Program-made: the position numbers and the translations under genes
Notes under the pieces: model-generated
Seen by the model: only the letters and a program-made list of their open reading frames with translations
Databases searched by the model: none
What the model was told of the DNA's origin: nothing
In this document: positions 37,660-46,786 of the stretch, one piece after another
How the letters are laid out: each line of letters opens with the position of its first letter
Position numbering within the stretch: the stretch's first letter is position 1
Source of the DNA: Rhodanobacter sp. A1T4
Lineage (GTDB): Bacteria; Pseudomonadota; Gammaproteobacteria; Xanthomonadales; Rhodanobacteraceae
Direction of reading: 5' to 3'
DNA length: 64,000 nt
Assembly: GCF_014207185.1 (NCBI RefSeq)
Contig: NZ_JACHCP010000005.1
Location: forward strand, 248,001-312,000

Positions 37660-39234
37660 CTATTTCGTCGCCACGTCGACCAGACGGACCACGTCGGACC
37701 AGAGCGTCGGGCCTTCGTGCATCGCGTAGATCGTGTTTACATCCAGATGCTCGCGCGCCACCGCCTGCACCACTTCGTGCATCAATTCCGGATCGTATAG
37801 CGTGTGGTCGGCATTGAGCGCCAACGTGTCGCTGGCATACAACAGCTTGTGCTGCGGGAAATACACCATGTACTGGCGCTCGGTGGAAGCGCCACGCAGT
37901 GGGTAGATCACCACGCGGTTCGCCCCACTGCCAATCTCCTGCTTGCCCGAGACCACATGCCATTGCGCGGCTTTCGGCGCGGACTGCAAATGGTCAGGCT
38001 CCAGGCGGTGCGGGGCTGCCACCAGCCGATCCAGTAGCGGCTGGTTCAGATCGAGGATGTACACCGGCAAGCCCTCGGCTACCGCCTCTCGCACGCCGGC
38101 CATATGCGGCCACGAATCGGAACTGGACAGCACCGCCTTTATTGGCACACCGGCAAACGTGCTGCGCGCCTTGGCCAGCACGCCTTCAACATAATGCGGC
38201 GAGATCGGCGCTTCCAGCACCAGCACGCCGTCGTCCTGCTTGATCAGGGTGGCATTCCACGCGCCGCGGTAGAGTTCAACGCCCGGCGCCAGCTCGACGC
38301 GGTGCTGGTCGCTGAACTCGCGGTTCCAGCCTTTGGATTGCGCGCTCTTCGCCGCTAGTGCCGAGTCCATTGCGAAGGTCTTGTCATCCAGCGTCGTGTT
38401 GAAGCTGGCATCGAGTACCTGCATTGACTGCCACACCACGCCGTTGCGCTGCTCGATGCGATTGGTCGGCAGCACCGTGCCATTCAACAGCTTCCAGTTG
38501 TCGTAGTAAACACGCTGCTCGACGTCACCCCAAGCGAACCAGAAATCCTGGAACGTGGCCGTGCGCTCGAATGCATCCGGCAGGTGGTTGAAAGCATTCA
38601 GCAGCACACGCACCGGCTGCCCGTGCCAATTGAATTCGAGCACGCTGTGCGGGGTGGAGCGCAGCCATTCGCTGCTGGCGTAATGCAGGTCAGCTGCCGC
38701 CGCTGCAGTAAGCAGCAATCGCTCCGGTCCTAGCGCCAGTGTGGCGCGGGTGTCCTCCAGATCAGCCGCCGAACACGCTGAATCGCCGTCCCTGGCGCGG
38801 TACACGCCGCCTTCGGGGGTAGCGATCAAGGTGAGATCGCTTTCCGCCTGATGCGAATCCGCTTCCGGCCACACGCCATGGCTATGGCTCAGTAGTCGAC
38901 TCTTGTCGAAATCCACGGTCAACTGATCGCGCTCGTAGCTGCTGATGAACGGCGCCTGCCGATACGACTGCTCGGTGAGTGCGGTATGCCCGATCACGTC
39001 GAACTGTACATTGTGGATGGCCGCCAACGTGTCCCGGCCACCCATCGCCGTCAGCGCCAGGCCGAGGCAGGCACGCGCATCGATCTGCTCGCAGCCAGGG
39101 TGACCAGCGATGCCTTCACGGGAACCATCCAGTCGAGGTAGTGCAGACGCATGCGCCGCGGCCGTACTCGCCAGAGCCAACGTCGTCAGCATGGCGATCG
39201 AGGAAATCCTGCACCAACGCTTGCGGCTGTTCAT
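37660..39234 (-). CDS. Exported MBL-fold-like protein lacking the metal motif
   Basis: Protein of 524 residues with a signal peptide (cleavage near AAAHASA, about residue 28). The N-terminal half resembles an unnamed domain found before metallo-beta-lactamase domains (LGLALTAMGGRDTLAAI at about 54). The second half has the MBL layout (GVELYRGAWNATLIKQDDGVLVLEAP, given in part). But where HxHxDH is expected the sequence is LSSSDSWPHMAGVRE, so the metal ligands are largely lost. Downstream ETHEH-like positions are also weak (YAMHEGP). It may be a non-hydrolytic relative. The start at 39234 is chosen before the signal peptide; longer in-frame starts are less likely. Confidence 0.72.
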   Translation of the reverse strand: MNSRKRWCRISSIAMLTTLALASTAAAHASALPRLDGSREGIAGHPGCEQIDARACLGLALTAMGGRDTLAAIHNVQFDVIGHTALTEQSYRQAPFISSYERDQLTVDFDKSRLLSHSHGVWPEADSHQAESDLTLIATPEGGVYRARDGDSACSAADLEDTRATLALGPERLLLTAAAAADLHYASSEWLRSTPHSVLEFNWHGQPVRVLLNAFNHLPDAFERTATFQDFWFAWGDVEQRVYYDNWKLLNGTVLPTNRIEQRNGVVWQSMQVLDASFNTTLDDKTFAMDSALAAKSAQSKGWNREFSDQHRVELAPGVELYRGAWNATLIKQDDGVLVLEAPISPHYVEGVLAKARSTFAGVPIKAVLSSSDSWPHMAGVREAVAEGLPVYILDLNQPLLDRLVAAPHRLEPDHLQSAPKAAQWHVVSGKQEIGSGANRVVIYPLRGASTERQYMVYFPQHKLLYASDTLALNADHTLYDPELMHEVVQAVAREHLDVNTIYAMHEGPTLWSDVVRLVDVATK

Positions 39235-39392
39235 CGCTTGTCGCTCGATCGGGCCCGAAGGGCGGATGTTGCAGCCTACGTCGTTTATCGAGTGGTGCCC
39301 CATGAGGGAAGTCATGCCATGCGGGAAGTCATGCCTCGTCGGTGGAACCACGCGATGCTCTGCTAACGTGGCGTACTTCGATTGGAGGGTGC

Positions 39393-40868
39393 ATGAGCGA
39401 ATTGCAGGATCTCACTACACTGGTACGCGCGAGCACACCACTGCTGGTGATCGAAACCGTCGACGAACAGCGGGTGATCGAGTGCTTTCGGCACGTGATC
39501 GCGCAGTCGCTGCGCCCACTGTGGCGCTGGACCCTCACCGACGGACTGACCCGACTGGACTTCGCTCAACGAGAATCCCAGTCCGCACCCGATGCCACCG
39601 CCACGTTGGAGGCGATTCGCACCGCCAGCGAGCCGGGCATCTTTCTGCTGTTCGATTTCCATCCGTTTCTCGGCTACGCGATGACACTGCGCATGCTGCG
39701 CGAGATTGTGCAGCGGCAGCACTCGGTGGCGCATACCATTGTGCTGATCGGCGCAAAAATCGAATTGCCCGAAGAGCTCGAAGCACTGGCGCTCCGTGTC
39801 CCGCTGTCGCTGCCCGACATCAAGGAGCTGGCAGGCATTCTACGCGGCGAAGCGGCCGCCTGGCAGAACGAGCAGGGTCGCCGCGTCGAGGTGGACGGTG
39901 AGGCCGCGCGCATCATCGTTCGCAACCTGCTGGGCCTGTCCGCGCCAGACGCGCGGCGCATTGTGCGTAAGCTGATCTACAACGACGGCGCGCTCAACCA
40001 TGCCGACTTGCCCGAACTGATGCAGGCCAAGTTCGACCTGCTCAACCGCTCCGGCCTGCTGCATTACGAATACGCCACCGCCAGCTTCGCCGATATCGCC
40101 GGCGTCAGCCGCGTGCGCGAATGGGTACAGCGGCGGCGAGCGGTGTTTCTCGATCCGTCCGCCACGCCAATGCTCGATCCACCCAAGGGCGTGCTGCTGC
40201 TCGGCGTGCAGGGCTGCGGCAAGAGCCTCGCATCGAAAGCCATCGCCGGTGGCTTCGGCGTGCCACTGGTACGACTGGATTTCGGCACGCTCTACAACAA
40301 GTATCAGGGCGAAACCGAAAAGAATCTGCGCGAAGCGCTGGCCAGCACCGAGCTGCTGGCGCCATGCGTGCTGTGGATCGATGAAATCGAGAAAGGCCTC
40401 GCCGGCGGCGGCGATGATGGCGGCGTGTCGCGTCGCGTGCTCGGCTACCTGCTCACCTGGATGGCCGAACGCAAGGCCAAGGTCTTCGTCGTCGCCACCG
40501 CCAACACCGTCGACGAGCTACCCGCCGAACTGCTGCGCAAAGGGCGCTTCGACGAAATCTTTTTTGTCGACTTGCCACAGGCCAGCGTGCGCGAAACGAT
40601 CTTCACCCTCCACCTCACCCGCCGCAAACTCGATCCGACTGGTTTTGACTTGCCTGTCCTGGCCGAAGCCAGCAGCGGCTTCTCCGGTGCCGAAGTCGAG
40701 CAGACCATCGTCAGTGCTTTATACGACGCCGCCAGCAACAACGTGCCGCTCGATCAATCAACGCTGCTCAACACACTCAAGCAGACGCGGCCGCTGTCGG
40801 TGTTGATGTATGAGAAAGTGGAGACGTTGAGAGCGTGGGCACAGGGCCGTTGTGTGGCCGCGGATTGA
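39393..40868 (+). CDS. Ycf46-like AAA ATPase
   Basis: Single AAA+ ATPase of 491 residues. Residues 1 to about 240 form the Ycf46-type N-terminal domain (TPLLVIETVDEQRVIECF). The ATPase part has Walker A GVQGCGKSLASKA near 270, Walker B VLWIDEIEKG near 325, and the arginine region RKGRFDEIFFVDLP. Relatives are known from plastids and cyanobacteria, where one was linked to the control of photosynthesis and CO2 use; the role in a heterotroph is not known. GGAGGGT precedes ATG 39393. It is divergent from the MBL-like gene. Confidence 0.88.
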   Translation: MSELQDLTTLVRASTPLLVIETVDEQRVIECFRHVIAQSLRPLWRWTLTDGLTRLDFAQRESQSAPDATATLEAIRTASEPGIFLLFDFHPFLGYAMTLRMLREIVQRQHSVAHTIVLIGAKIELPEELEALALRVPLSLPDIKELAGILRGEAAAWQNEQGRRVEVDGEAARIIVRNLLGLSAPDARRIVRKLIYNDGALNHADLPELMQAKFDLLNRSGLLHYEYATASFADIAGVSRVREWVQRRRAVFLDPSATPMLDPPKGVLLLGVQGCGKSLASKAIAGGFGVPLVRLDFGTLYNKYQGETEKNLREALASTELLAPCVLWIDEIEKGLAGGGDDGGVSRRVLGYLLTWMAERKAKVFVVATANTVDELPAELLRKGRFDEIFFVDLPQASVRETIFTLHLTRRKLDPTGFDLPVLAEASSGFSGAEVEQTIVSALYDAASNNVPLDQSTLLNTLKQTRPLSVLMYEKVETLRAWAQGRCVAAD

Positions 40869-40985
40869 ACGTCGGTATCATTGCCGTTTAAGCGGATATT
40901 TTTGAAAAGGGCAATTTCAAGGTCCACACGCAACATGATCAGTGAATGGTGCCAACTCTCCGCGCTCGTGCAGCCAGTCGCCTAG

Positions 40986-41209
40986 TACAAGCTTGGACAC
41001 CCACGCTCGCTGCTGCTTGTGAAGTCAATGGACAAGTGGGATGCACTGGCCAACCGCCTGCAAGCAGCCGGCACGCGCTTCGTAATCGAACTGCACGTAC
41101 GCTTTCAGGGTCAGGCCGGTGAACAGGCCACGATGTTTCTGCTCGATCCCTGCAGCAATGCGCTTGAGTTCAAGGCGTTCGCCGATCGCTCGAAGCTGTT
41201 TGCCAAATA
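40986..41209 (+). pseudogene. 3'-end remnant of a VOC/glyoxalase-family gene
   Basis: About 70 codons that match only the C-terminal half of a VOC-family dioxygenase/glyoxalase-like protein: WDALANRLQAAGTRFVIE, then GEQATMFLLDP and NALEFKAFAD. In frame, a stop at 40983 cuts off anything before, and the 115 bases upstream do not encode the missing N-terminal half in any frame that I can see. A start at GTG 41019 would give 63 residues, too short for a VOC fold monomer. Confidence 0.7.
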
Positions 41210-41228
41210 ACCCGAAGGAAACCACACG

Positions 41229-41441
41229 ATGGAAGCAGAGGATTTGCAGCGGCTGGTGACTGTCACCATGCCCTATGGCAAATACCAGGGCCGGCTGATC
41301 GCCGACCTGCCCGGCGCCTATCTCGCGTGGTTTGCGCGAAAGGGTTTTCCCAAGGGGGATTTGGGACGGTTGCTGGCGCTGATGCTGGAGCTGGACCACA
41401 ACGGGCTGTCATCGCTGCTGGAGCCACTGCGCAAGCGATAA
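41229..41441 (+). CDS. DUF3820 family small protein
   Basis: Protein of 70 residues with the family core TMPYGKYQGRLIADLPGAYLAWFARKGFPKGDLGRLL (shown by position 13-50). DUF3820 proteins are small and conserved across proteobacteria, and one was described as a quorum-sensing-regulated virulence factor in Pseudomonas. The mechanism is unknown. GAAGGAAA lies just before the ATG. It follows the VOC remnant by 19 bases. Confidence 0.85.
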   Translation: MEAEDLQRLVTVTMPYGKYQGRLIADLPGAYLAWFARKGFPKGDLGRLLALMLELDHNGLSSLLEPLRKR

Positions 41442-41486
41442 GGTGAGCTCGAGCCTGCGTTGGCTTTCGGCGTATGCTGCAGGAAG

Positions 41487-41513
41487 AGCGGATTCGCATA
41501 TTGCGAATCCGCT
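41487..41513 (+). terminator. 12-bp perfect hairpin after DUF3820
   Basis: AGCGGATTCGCA (41487-41498) and TGCGAATCCGCT (41502-41513) pair perfectly around TAT, followed by TTACT. It lies 46 bases after the stop of the DUF3820 gene. The stem is strong but the T-run is short; it may be a terminator or part of a dispersed repeat. Confidence 0.55.
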
Positions 41514-41612
41514 TTACTCGAACGCCGCTGCAAACTCCCTCCTCCGTGTCTGGTCGAGACTGCCCGCAAGGGCGCTAGCGCACTACGCGCACGATCAGAG
41601 TACTCAGCACCG

Positions 41613-42221
41613 ATGTTGCCCCATGAGTTCGATACCGCGACGAGTGCGCTCGCCGCGAACGGCTGGTGCGTTATCCCGAACCTGATGACGTCGACGCAGA
41701 CGCAGGCGCTCGCCAACGAGTGCATGGCCATGCATGCCGAACATTTGCTGACGCCAGCCGCCACTGGAATCGATCGCGCGATAACGTTATTGCGCGGCGA
41801 CAGCACGTGCTGGTTTTTATCCGGCGCATTGAGCGCACCGCAGCAGGCCTTTGCCGATCGCGTGGACGAACTGCGCATCGCACTCAGCCGTCATCTGATG
41901 CTTGGCCTGGTCGACAGCGAGTCGCAGTACGCGGTGTATCCAGCGGGCGCGGGCTACGCCAGGCATCTCGATCAGCTGCGCCGTAGCGATGCCCGCGTCG
42001 TTTCGGCCGTGTTCTACCTCAACGCCGACTGGCAGGATGTCGAAGGCGGGGCGCTGCGGCTTTATCTGGCCGATGCGTCCCACCGCGATATCTATCCACG
42101 CGCCGGCACGCTGGTGCTCTTTCTATCGGCGCAATTCGAGCATGAGGTACTACCCGCCACACGGCAGCGAATGAGTATTGCGTGCTGGATGCGGCAGCGG
42201 GCGATTCCTGCGGCTCACTGA
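41613..42221 (+). CDS. 2-oxoglutarate/Fe(II)-dependent dioxygenase
   Basis: Protein of 202 residues of the prolyl-4-hydroxylase/PKHD-like group. The iron triad is H118 and D120 in YARHLDQLR plus H177 in QFEHEVLP, and an arginine shortly after (about R184 or R186) should hold 2-oxoglutarate. Such enzymes hydroxylate proteins or small molecules; the substrate is unknown. The ribosome site is weak. The 3' end overlaps that of the convergent mannosidase gene by seven bases. Confidence 0.85.
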   Translation: MLPHEFDTATSALAANGWCVIPNLMTSTQTQALANECMAMHAEHLLTPAATGIDRAITLLRGDSTCWFLSGALSAPQQAFADRVDELRIALSRHLMLGLVDSESQYAVYPAGAGYARHLDQLRRSDARVVSAVFYLNADWQDVEGGALRLYLADASHRDIYPRAGTLVLFLSAQFEHEVLPATRQRMSIACWMRQRAIPAAH

Positions 42222-45200
42222 TTCTCGGAATCTGTCGGCCCGATCAATTCAATTTCCGCAAGGGCTTTTGCCGCGCCATCCGTAGCGGGAAAGCTCAACC
42301 GGTAATACGTATAGCGACCTGGCGCCCGCAGGCCAAAGACACGCGTCTGGCGTGGCGTGAGAAAGCGCTCGTTCTTTCGCGTATCCACGGTATGCCAGTG
42401 CTTGCCGTCGCTGGATGCTTGCAGTTGCCAGCTTGAAGGTGCGGCGGCACTCGCGCCAGACGTCAGCGTAAGCATGGCAACCTCGCGGGCTTGCGGGAAA
42501 TGCCAGCTCACCGTCGACGCGACGACTGGCAACGTGGCTTCGGTATCGGAATCGTTATCGAACAGCGCATCCAGTTTGGTAATCGTCGGCTGACTACTGG
42601 CCTGTCCTTGTCCTGCACCGGTGAGATCACGCATCGGCTGCGGCTTCTCGCCTTCGGCCGTGAGCGACGCAGGCAGTGACGACTTCTCGCTGCCCCATGA
42701 CGACGGTTTCGGACCCATCACAAAGTCGAGCGTCGCGCCTTGCGCCAGCAGCGCGTGTGGCAAGGTGAGCTGGTTCCACGGCTGGCCGTTGACGCGCAAG
42801 CTCTGGATATAGCGATTGGTGTCGCTGACGGCCGGCGCCTCGATCACGATGCGTTTGCCGTTTTCCAGACGGACGTCCATATGCGGGAAGTACGGCGCGC
42901 CGATCACGTATTCCGGCGTACCCATGCGCAGTGGATAGAAACCGGCCGCACTGAAGACATACCAGGCGGACATCTCGCCGTTGTCCTCGTCACCCGGATA
43001 GCCCTGGCCGATCTCGCTACCGACGTAGAGGCGCGACAGCGCGTCGCGTACCTTGTCCTGCGTCTTCCACGGCTGGCCGGCGACGTCGTACATGTAGAGG
43101 ATGTGGTGCGATGGCTGGTTGCTGTGGCCGTACTGACCCATGCGCACGTCGCGCGCCTCCAGCATTTCGTGGATCGGCTCGCCGTAAGTACCGACGTGGA
43201 AGTTGCCAGGCGTGGCGAAGAAGGCATCGAGCTTGGCGGCAAGTCCGGCACGGCCGCCATAGAGCGCGGCAAGTCCGGCGCCGTCCTGCGGTGCATGGAA
43301 GGCCATGTTCCACGCGTCGGTTTCGGTGTAGTCACCACCCCAGCGGATCGGATCGAAGTCAGCCTTGCCGTAGCGCCACTGACCGTTGGCGGCGCGGCCA
43401 ACGAAGAAGCCGACGTCGGCATCGAACAAGTTGACGTAGTCGAGTCCGCGATTACGGTAGTAACGCGCGTCGTCTGCGTAATACGCAGCGTACGGATCGC
43501 CCGCGGCGTGCTGTGTCGCCAGCGCATCGGCGAGGTTGCCGATGGCGAAGTCGTTGATATAGCCGTCCATCGACCATGACAGACCCTCGTCTACACCGGT
43601 ATCGGTGTAGCCGTTGAAGATCGAGCGCTGCAACCCCTTGCGACCCGTACCAGCCAGCGGGCTCACTACCGAAGCATCCTTCAACGCCGACTGGTAGAAC
43701 GAAGCCACGTCGAAGTTGCGTACGCCCTTCAGCCAGGCGTCGGAAAAAGCCACGTCGGCGCTGGTACCGACCATCAGGTCGGCGTAGCCAGGGGAGGACC
43801 AGCGCGCGATCCAGCCGCCGTCGCGATACTGCTGCACGAAGCCGTCGATCATTTCGCCAGCCTGCGTGGGCGTGAGCAACACATAGGCCGGCCACGCGGT
43901 GCGATAGGTATCCCAGAAGCCGTTGTTGACGAAGTCCTTGCCGTCGACCACGTGCGCGCCGGTCTGTGTGGGCGTGTCGGCACCGACCGGTGCGGAGAAC
44001 GGGCTAGCGTAGCGATACACCGGCTGCGCGGCGCTGCCGGTGTTTTCGTAAGCCTCGTTCGGATACAGGAACAGCCGGTAGAGATTGGAATAGAGCGTGG
44101 TTTTTTCGTCGCGGCTGGCGCCGTCGACCTGCACAGCACCGAGCAGTGCGTTCCACTGCTGTGCAGCGCGATCGCGCACGCTTTCCAGCGTGTCGTCCGA
44201 TGCGATTTCTAGCGCGAGATTGTGTTTAGCCTGATCGAGGCTGATCAGCGAGGTGGCGATGCGCAGGTTCACGGTCTTGTTGATGCGCGTATCGAAACCG
44301 AGCCATGCGGCGACATGGTCTCGCCCCGCACCGGTGAGTCGGCCGCTGCGCTGCACCGGCTGATCGACCGTGCCATAGAAGAAAAGCCGACCGGCGCCGG
44401 TACTCAACTTGCTCTTGACGTCCGAATAGCCGCTGAAGCTGCGCCCCGACGGGTCGAGCGTGATACCGCCCTGGTCGGTGAGGTTATCGAACAGCAACTG
44501 CGATGTCGCGCCGGCGAAGGTGAAGCGGAACATCGCCGCGTGGTCGGTCGGTGTCATCTCGGTAACGATGCCGTTGTCGAATGCCACACGGTAATCATGC
44601 GCATGCGCCGTTTCGTTGGCGTGGGTAAAGCCTAACGAACGCGCGGCCCGATCGAGCAGCGGCACACCGCTGGCCTGTGCCTCGGGCATGAGCTGCAGCG
44701 TTTGCCGCTCGCCCATCCACGGGCTGGGCTCGTGCGAGAGCTGGAAAGCCTGCAAGCGCGGGTGATTATCCGCACCGTTGTGATCCTGATACTGGTAGAG
44801 CCAGTCGGTACTGGCATCGGTGACTGGCGTCCAGAAGTTGAAGCCGTGCGGCACAGCCATCGCCGGAAAGACATTGCCGCGCGAGAAGTGGAAATTGGCA
44901 TTGCTGCCGCGCCGCGTCTCGACGAAATCGGCCGGCTGCTGGCGCGTCTCCGGCACTTCGCTGCCAATGCGGATGTCGTCGACATAGCCTTCAATGCTGG
45001 CTGCCGGACCATCGTGGTCCAGCACGATCTGCTTCACGCGCCGACCCGCCGCAACGCGGCCGAGATCGATCGAAACGAAATTCCATTGGTCCGGATACAG
45101 CACACGGCCATCACCCTGCCCGCGCGCTGTCGCAGGTACACGATGCTGGTCGAGCGCACCACTGGTCGACAGACGGCTGCCGTCGTCGAAAACCAGGTCC

Positions 45201-45607
45201 ACCACAACGTAGTTGGCCGGATTGCGCAGGTCATCCTCGACCCGTTGCGGAAAAATCACATAGGAAAGCTGCGTGTCCGCGCGCACCGGCAGATCGATAT
45301 CGAACAGCTTCTGCTGTTGGCTGCCGTCGGCGCTACCGCGATAGTGCAGCGAACGCAGGCCGGTGAAACCGACGCCAGGTTTGGCGGTGAGCACCACATC
45401 CTTGCCCGGGCCGCCGTCGACCTGGGCGCTGAAGTTTGGGCTGGTCGTCATGGCAAGAGGCTGGGGCTGACCGGCTTCGAACGAACTCTGGAAGGTCTCT
45501 ACCGTTGCTCTCGCCGCCGCCGCGCCACCAATCAAAAGCGCGGCGGTGACGAATGTGGCGAGTGTTCCTGCGGCGCGCCGTGTCTGGCGCGATGCCGATG
45601 CCTTCAT
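42215..45607 (-). CDS. GH92 family alpha-mannosidase, exported
   Basis: Large exported glycosidase of 1130 residues. The signal peptide ends near AAARATVE (about residue 35). An N-terminal beta-sandwich (residues about 40-270) precedes the GH92 catalytic part, with SYDV-like core blocks such as NGFWDTYRTAWPAYVLLTP, DEDNGEMSAWYVFSAAGFYPL and SNQPSHHILYMYD. The final 150 residues look like an F5/8-type (discoidin) carbohydrate-binding domain (SSWQLQASSDGKHWHTVDT). GH92 enzymes are calcium-dependent exo-mannosidases that trim N-glycans or yeast mannan. AGAGGAT precedes the start. No other glycosidase or SusCD-type genes surround it. Confidence 0.93.
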   Translation of the reverse strand: MKASASRQTRRAAGTLATFVTAALLIGGAAAARATVETFQSSFEAGQPQPLAMTTSPNFSAQVDGGPGKDVVLTAKPGVGFTGLRSLHYRGSADGSQQQKLFDIDLPVRADTQLSYVIFPQRVEDDLRNPANYVVVDLVFDDGSRLSTSGALDQHRVPATARGQGDGRVLYPDQWNFVSIDLGRVAAGRRVKQIVLDHDGPAASIEGYVDDIRIGSEVPETRQQPADFVETRRGSNANFHFSRGNVFPAMAVPHGFNFWTPVTDASTDWLYQYQDHNGADNHPRLQAFQLSHEPSPWMGERQTLQLMPEAQASGVPLLDRAARSLGFTHANETAHAHDYRVAFDNGIVTEMTPTDHAAMFRFTFAGATSQLLFDNLTDQGGITLDPSGRSFSGYSDVKSKLSTGAGRLFFYGTVDQPVQRSGRLTGAGRDHVAAWLGFDTRINKTVNLRIATSLISLDQAKHNLALEIASDDTLESVRDRAAQQWNALLGAVQVDGASRDEKTTLYSNLYRLFLYPNEAYENTGSAAQPVYRYASPFSAPVGADTPTQTGAHVVDGKDFVNNGFWDTYRTAWPAYVLLTPTQAGEMIDGFVQQYRDGGWIARWSSPGYADLMVGTSADVAFSDAWLKGVRNFDVASFYQSALKDASVVSPLAGTGRKGLQRSIFNGYTDTGVDEGLSWSMDGYINDFAIGNLADALATQHAAGDPYAAYYADDARYYRNRGLDYVNLFDADVGFFVGRAANGQWRYGKADFDPIRWGGDYTETDAWNMAFHAPQDGAGLAALYGGRAGLAAKLDAFFATPGNFHVGTYGEPIHEMLEARDVRMGQYGHSNQPSHHILYMYDVAGQPWKTQDKVRDALSRLYVGSEIGQGYPGDEDNGEMSAWYVFSAAGFYPLRMGTPEYVIGAPYFPHMDVRLENGKRIVIEAPAVSDTNRYIQSLRVNGQPWNQLTLPHALLAQGATLDFVMGPKPSSWGSEKSSLPASLTAEGEKPQPMRDLTGAGQGQASSQPTITKLDALFDNDSDTEATLPVVASTVSWHFPQAREVAMLTLTSGASAAAPSSWQLQASSDGKHWHTVDTRKNERFLTPRQTRVFGLRAPGRYTYYRLSFPATDGAAKALAEIELIGPTDSENQ

Positions 45608-45763
45608 GCCGAATCCTCTGGGAGTTTGTGTCAATGGCGCTCGCCCGATGCGACAGGCCATCTCACCCATGGAGGCCGTAACGCATCAAGCGCAAACCAC
45701 AGAGTTGATGCGATCCCATCGACACTGTCAAACCGCAGTGCGGCAAGCGACAACCCGCGCCGG

Positions 45764-46786
45764 TCAACCGATGCCGGCTACCTTGCTGTCGGCGATCGCA
45801 TTGAAACGATCGGCGATGTAGTCGTCGGTGAAGCTGGTCATGCCCCAGTTGCGGATAAAACCGCAGTGGCCGCCGTAGCGGGAAATATCCAGTTCGATAT
45901 TCGGTGGCAGCTGCAGCTGCTTGAACGCGTTGATCGGAATGACCGGATCGTCCTGCGCGGTGAGGATGGTGGCCGGTATCTGCATACCGGCCAGCGCGTC
46001 GCCAGCGACCGAATAGCCATCCAGATACTCTTCCAGCGAGCCGAAGTCGGTATGCCGCAGTACCAGCGCTTCGGTGAGGCCGCGCATGTCTTGCTTCAGC
46101 TCGGACAGCTCGAAATACTGCTGCTGCGGAAACGCTGCCTGCTTGGCGCGCAGTGATTGCCGCCACTTCTGCATGAAGTAGGCGTTGTAGAACCAGCGCG
46201 CTTTCCGCTCCAGCGAGAACAGGCCCTCGGCAGGATCGATGATCGGACAAATCGCCAAGACATAAGAGAGTGGTATGCCCAGCGCTGGCGCCTTCAAGGC
46301 GGCGCGCAGGGCGAAATTGCCGCCCAGCGAAAAGCCGGCCAGTGCCATCGGACGCGCCGGCCAGCGCTGGGCGATATCAGCCAGCGCGTGGACCACTTCA
46401 TCAATCCGGTTGGAGTGGAACAGGGCTTCGTTGTAGGCGAAGCTTTCGCCGTGATCGCGGAAATTGAGCCGCAGAATGTCCCAGCCATCGAGCAGCAGGC
46501 GACTGCCTGTCTGCAACACGTAGGTGGAATCGACGCTGCCTTCCCAACCATGGAAAAGTACAGCGAGGCCGCGCGACTGCGGGTGCGTTTTCTGTGCCGT
46601 GTAAGCGCCGGTAAGTCGCACACCGTTGCCGCCATCGACGATGACCGGCTCGGCGCCCTGCATCACGGTTTTTGCGGTGCGCGGCAACAGGTAACGGCGC
46701 ACACCACTGGAGGACAACAAGGTCTGGGTATGGCCGCTGCGCAGCGGCCAAGGCGGACGGAAGTCGGCGCCACGCAGCAGACTCAT
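45764..46786 (-). CDS. YheT-type alpha/beta hydrolase
   Basis: Hydrolase of 340 residues in the COG0429/YheT family. Visible are the start FRPPWPLRSGHTQTLL, the oxyanion strand LFHGWEG, the nucleophile elbow GFSLGGN, the acid in ILTAQDDPVIP and the histidine in YGGHCGF. Relatives act as esterases on acyl compounds; the substrate is unknown. The start overlaps the stop of the acyltransferase gene (ATGA), so a joint role in lipid metabolism is reasonable. Confidence 0.92.
   Translation of the reverse strand: MSLLRGADFRPPWPLRSGHTQTLLSSSGVRRYLLPRTAKTVMQGAEPVIVDGGNGVRLTGAYTAQKTHPQSRGLAVLFHGWEGSVDSTYVLQTGSRLLLDGWDILRLNFRDHGESFAYNEALFHSNRIDEVVHALADIAQRWPARPMALAGFSLGGNFALRAALKAPALGIPLSYVLAICPIIDPAEGLFSLERKARWFYNAYFMQKWRQSLRAKQAAFPQQQYFELSELKQDMRGLTEALVLRHTDFGSLEEYLDGYSVAGDALAGMQIPATILTAQDDPVIPINAFKQLQLPPNIELDISRYGGHCGFIRNWGMTSFTDDYIADRFNAIADSKVAGIG

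Noticed and set aside
44702-46156. A 484-codon open frame on the plus strand
   Set aside because: It lies opposite the GH92 and YheT-type genes and has no family resemblance or ribosome site.
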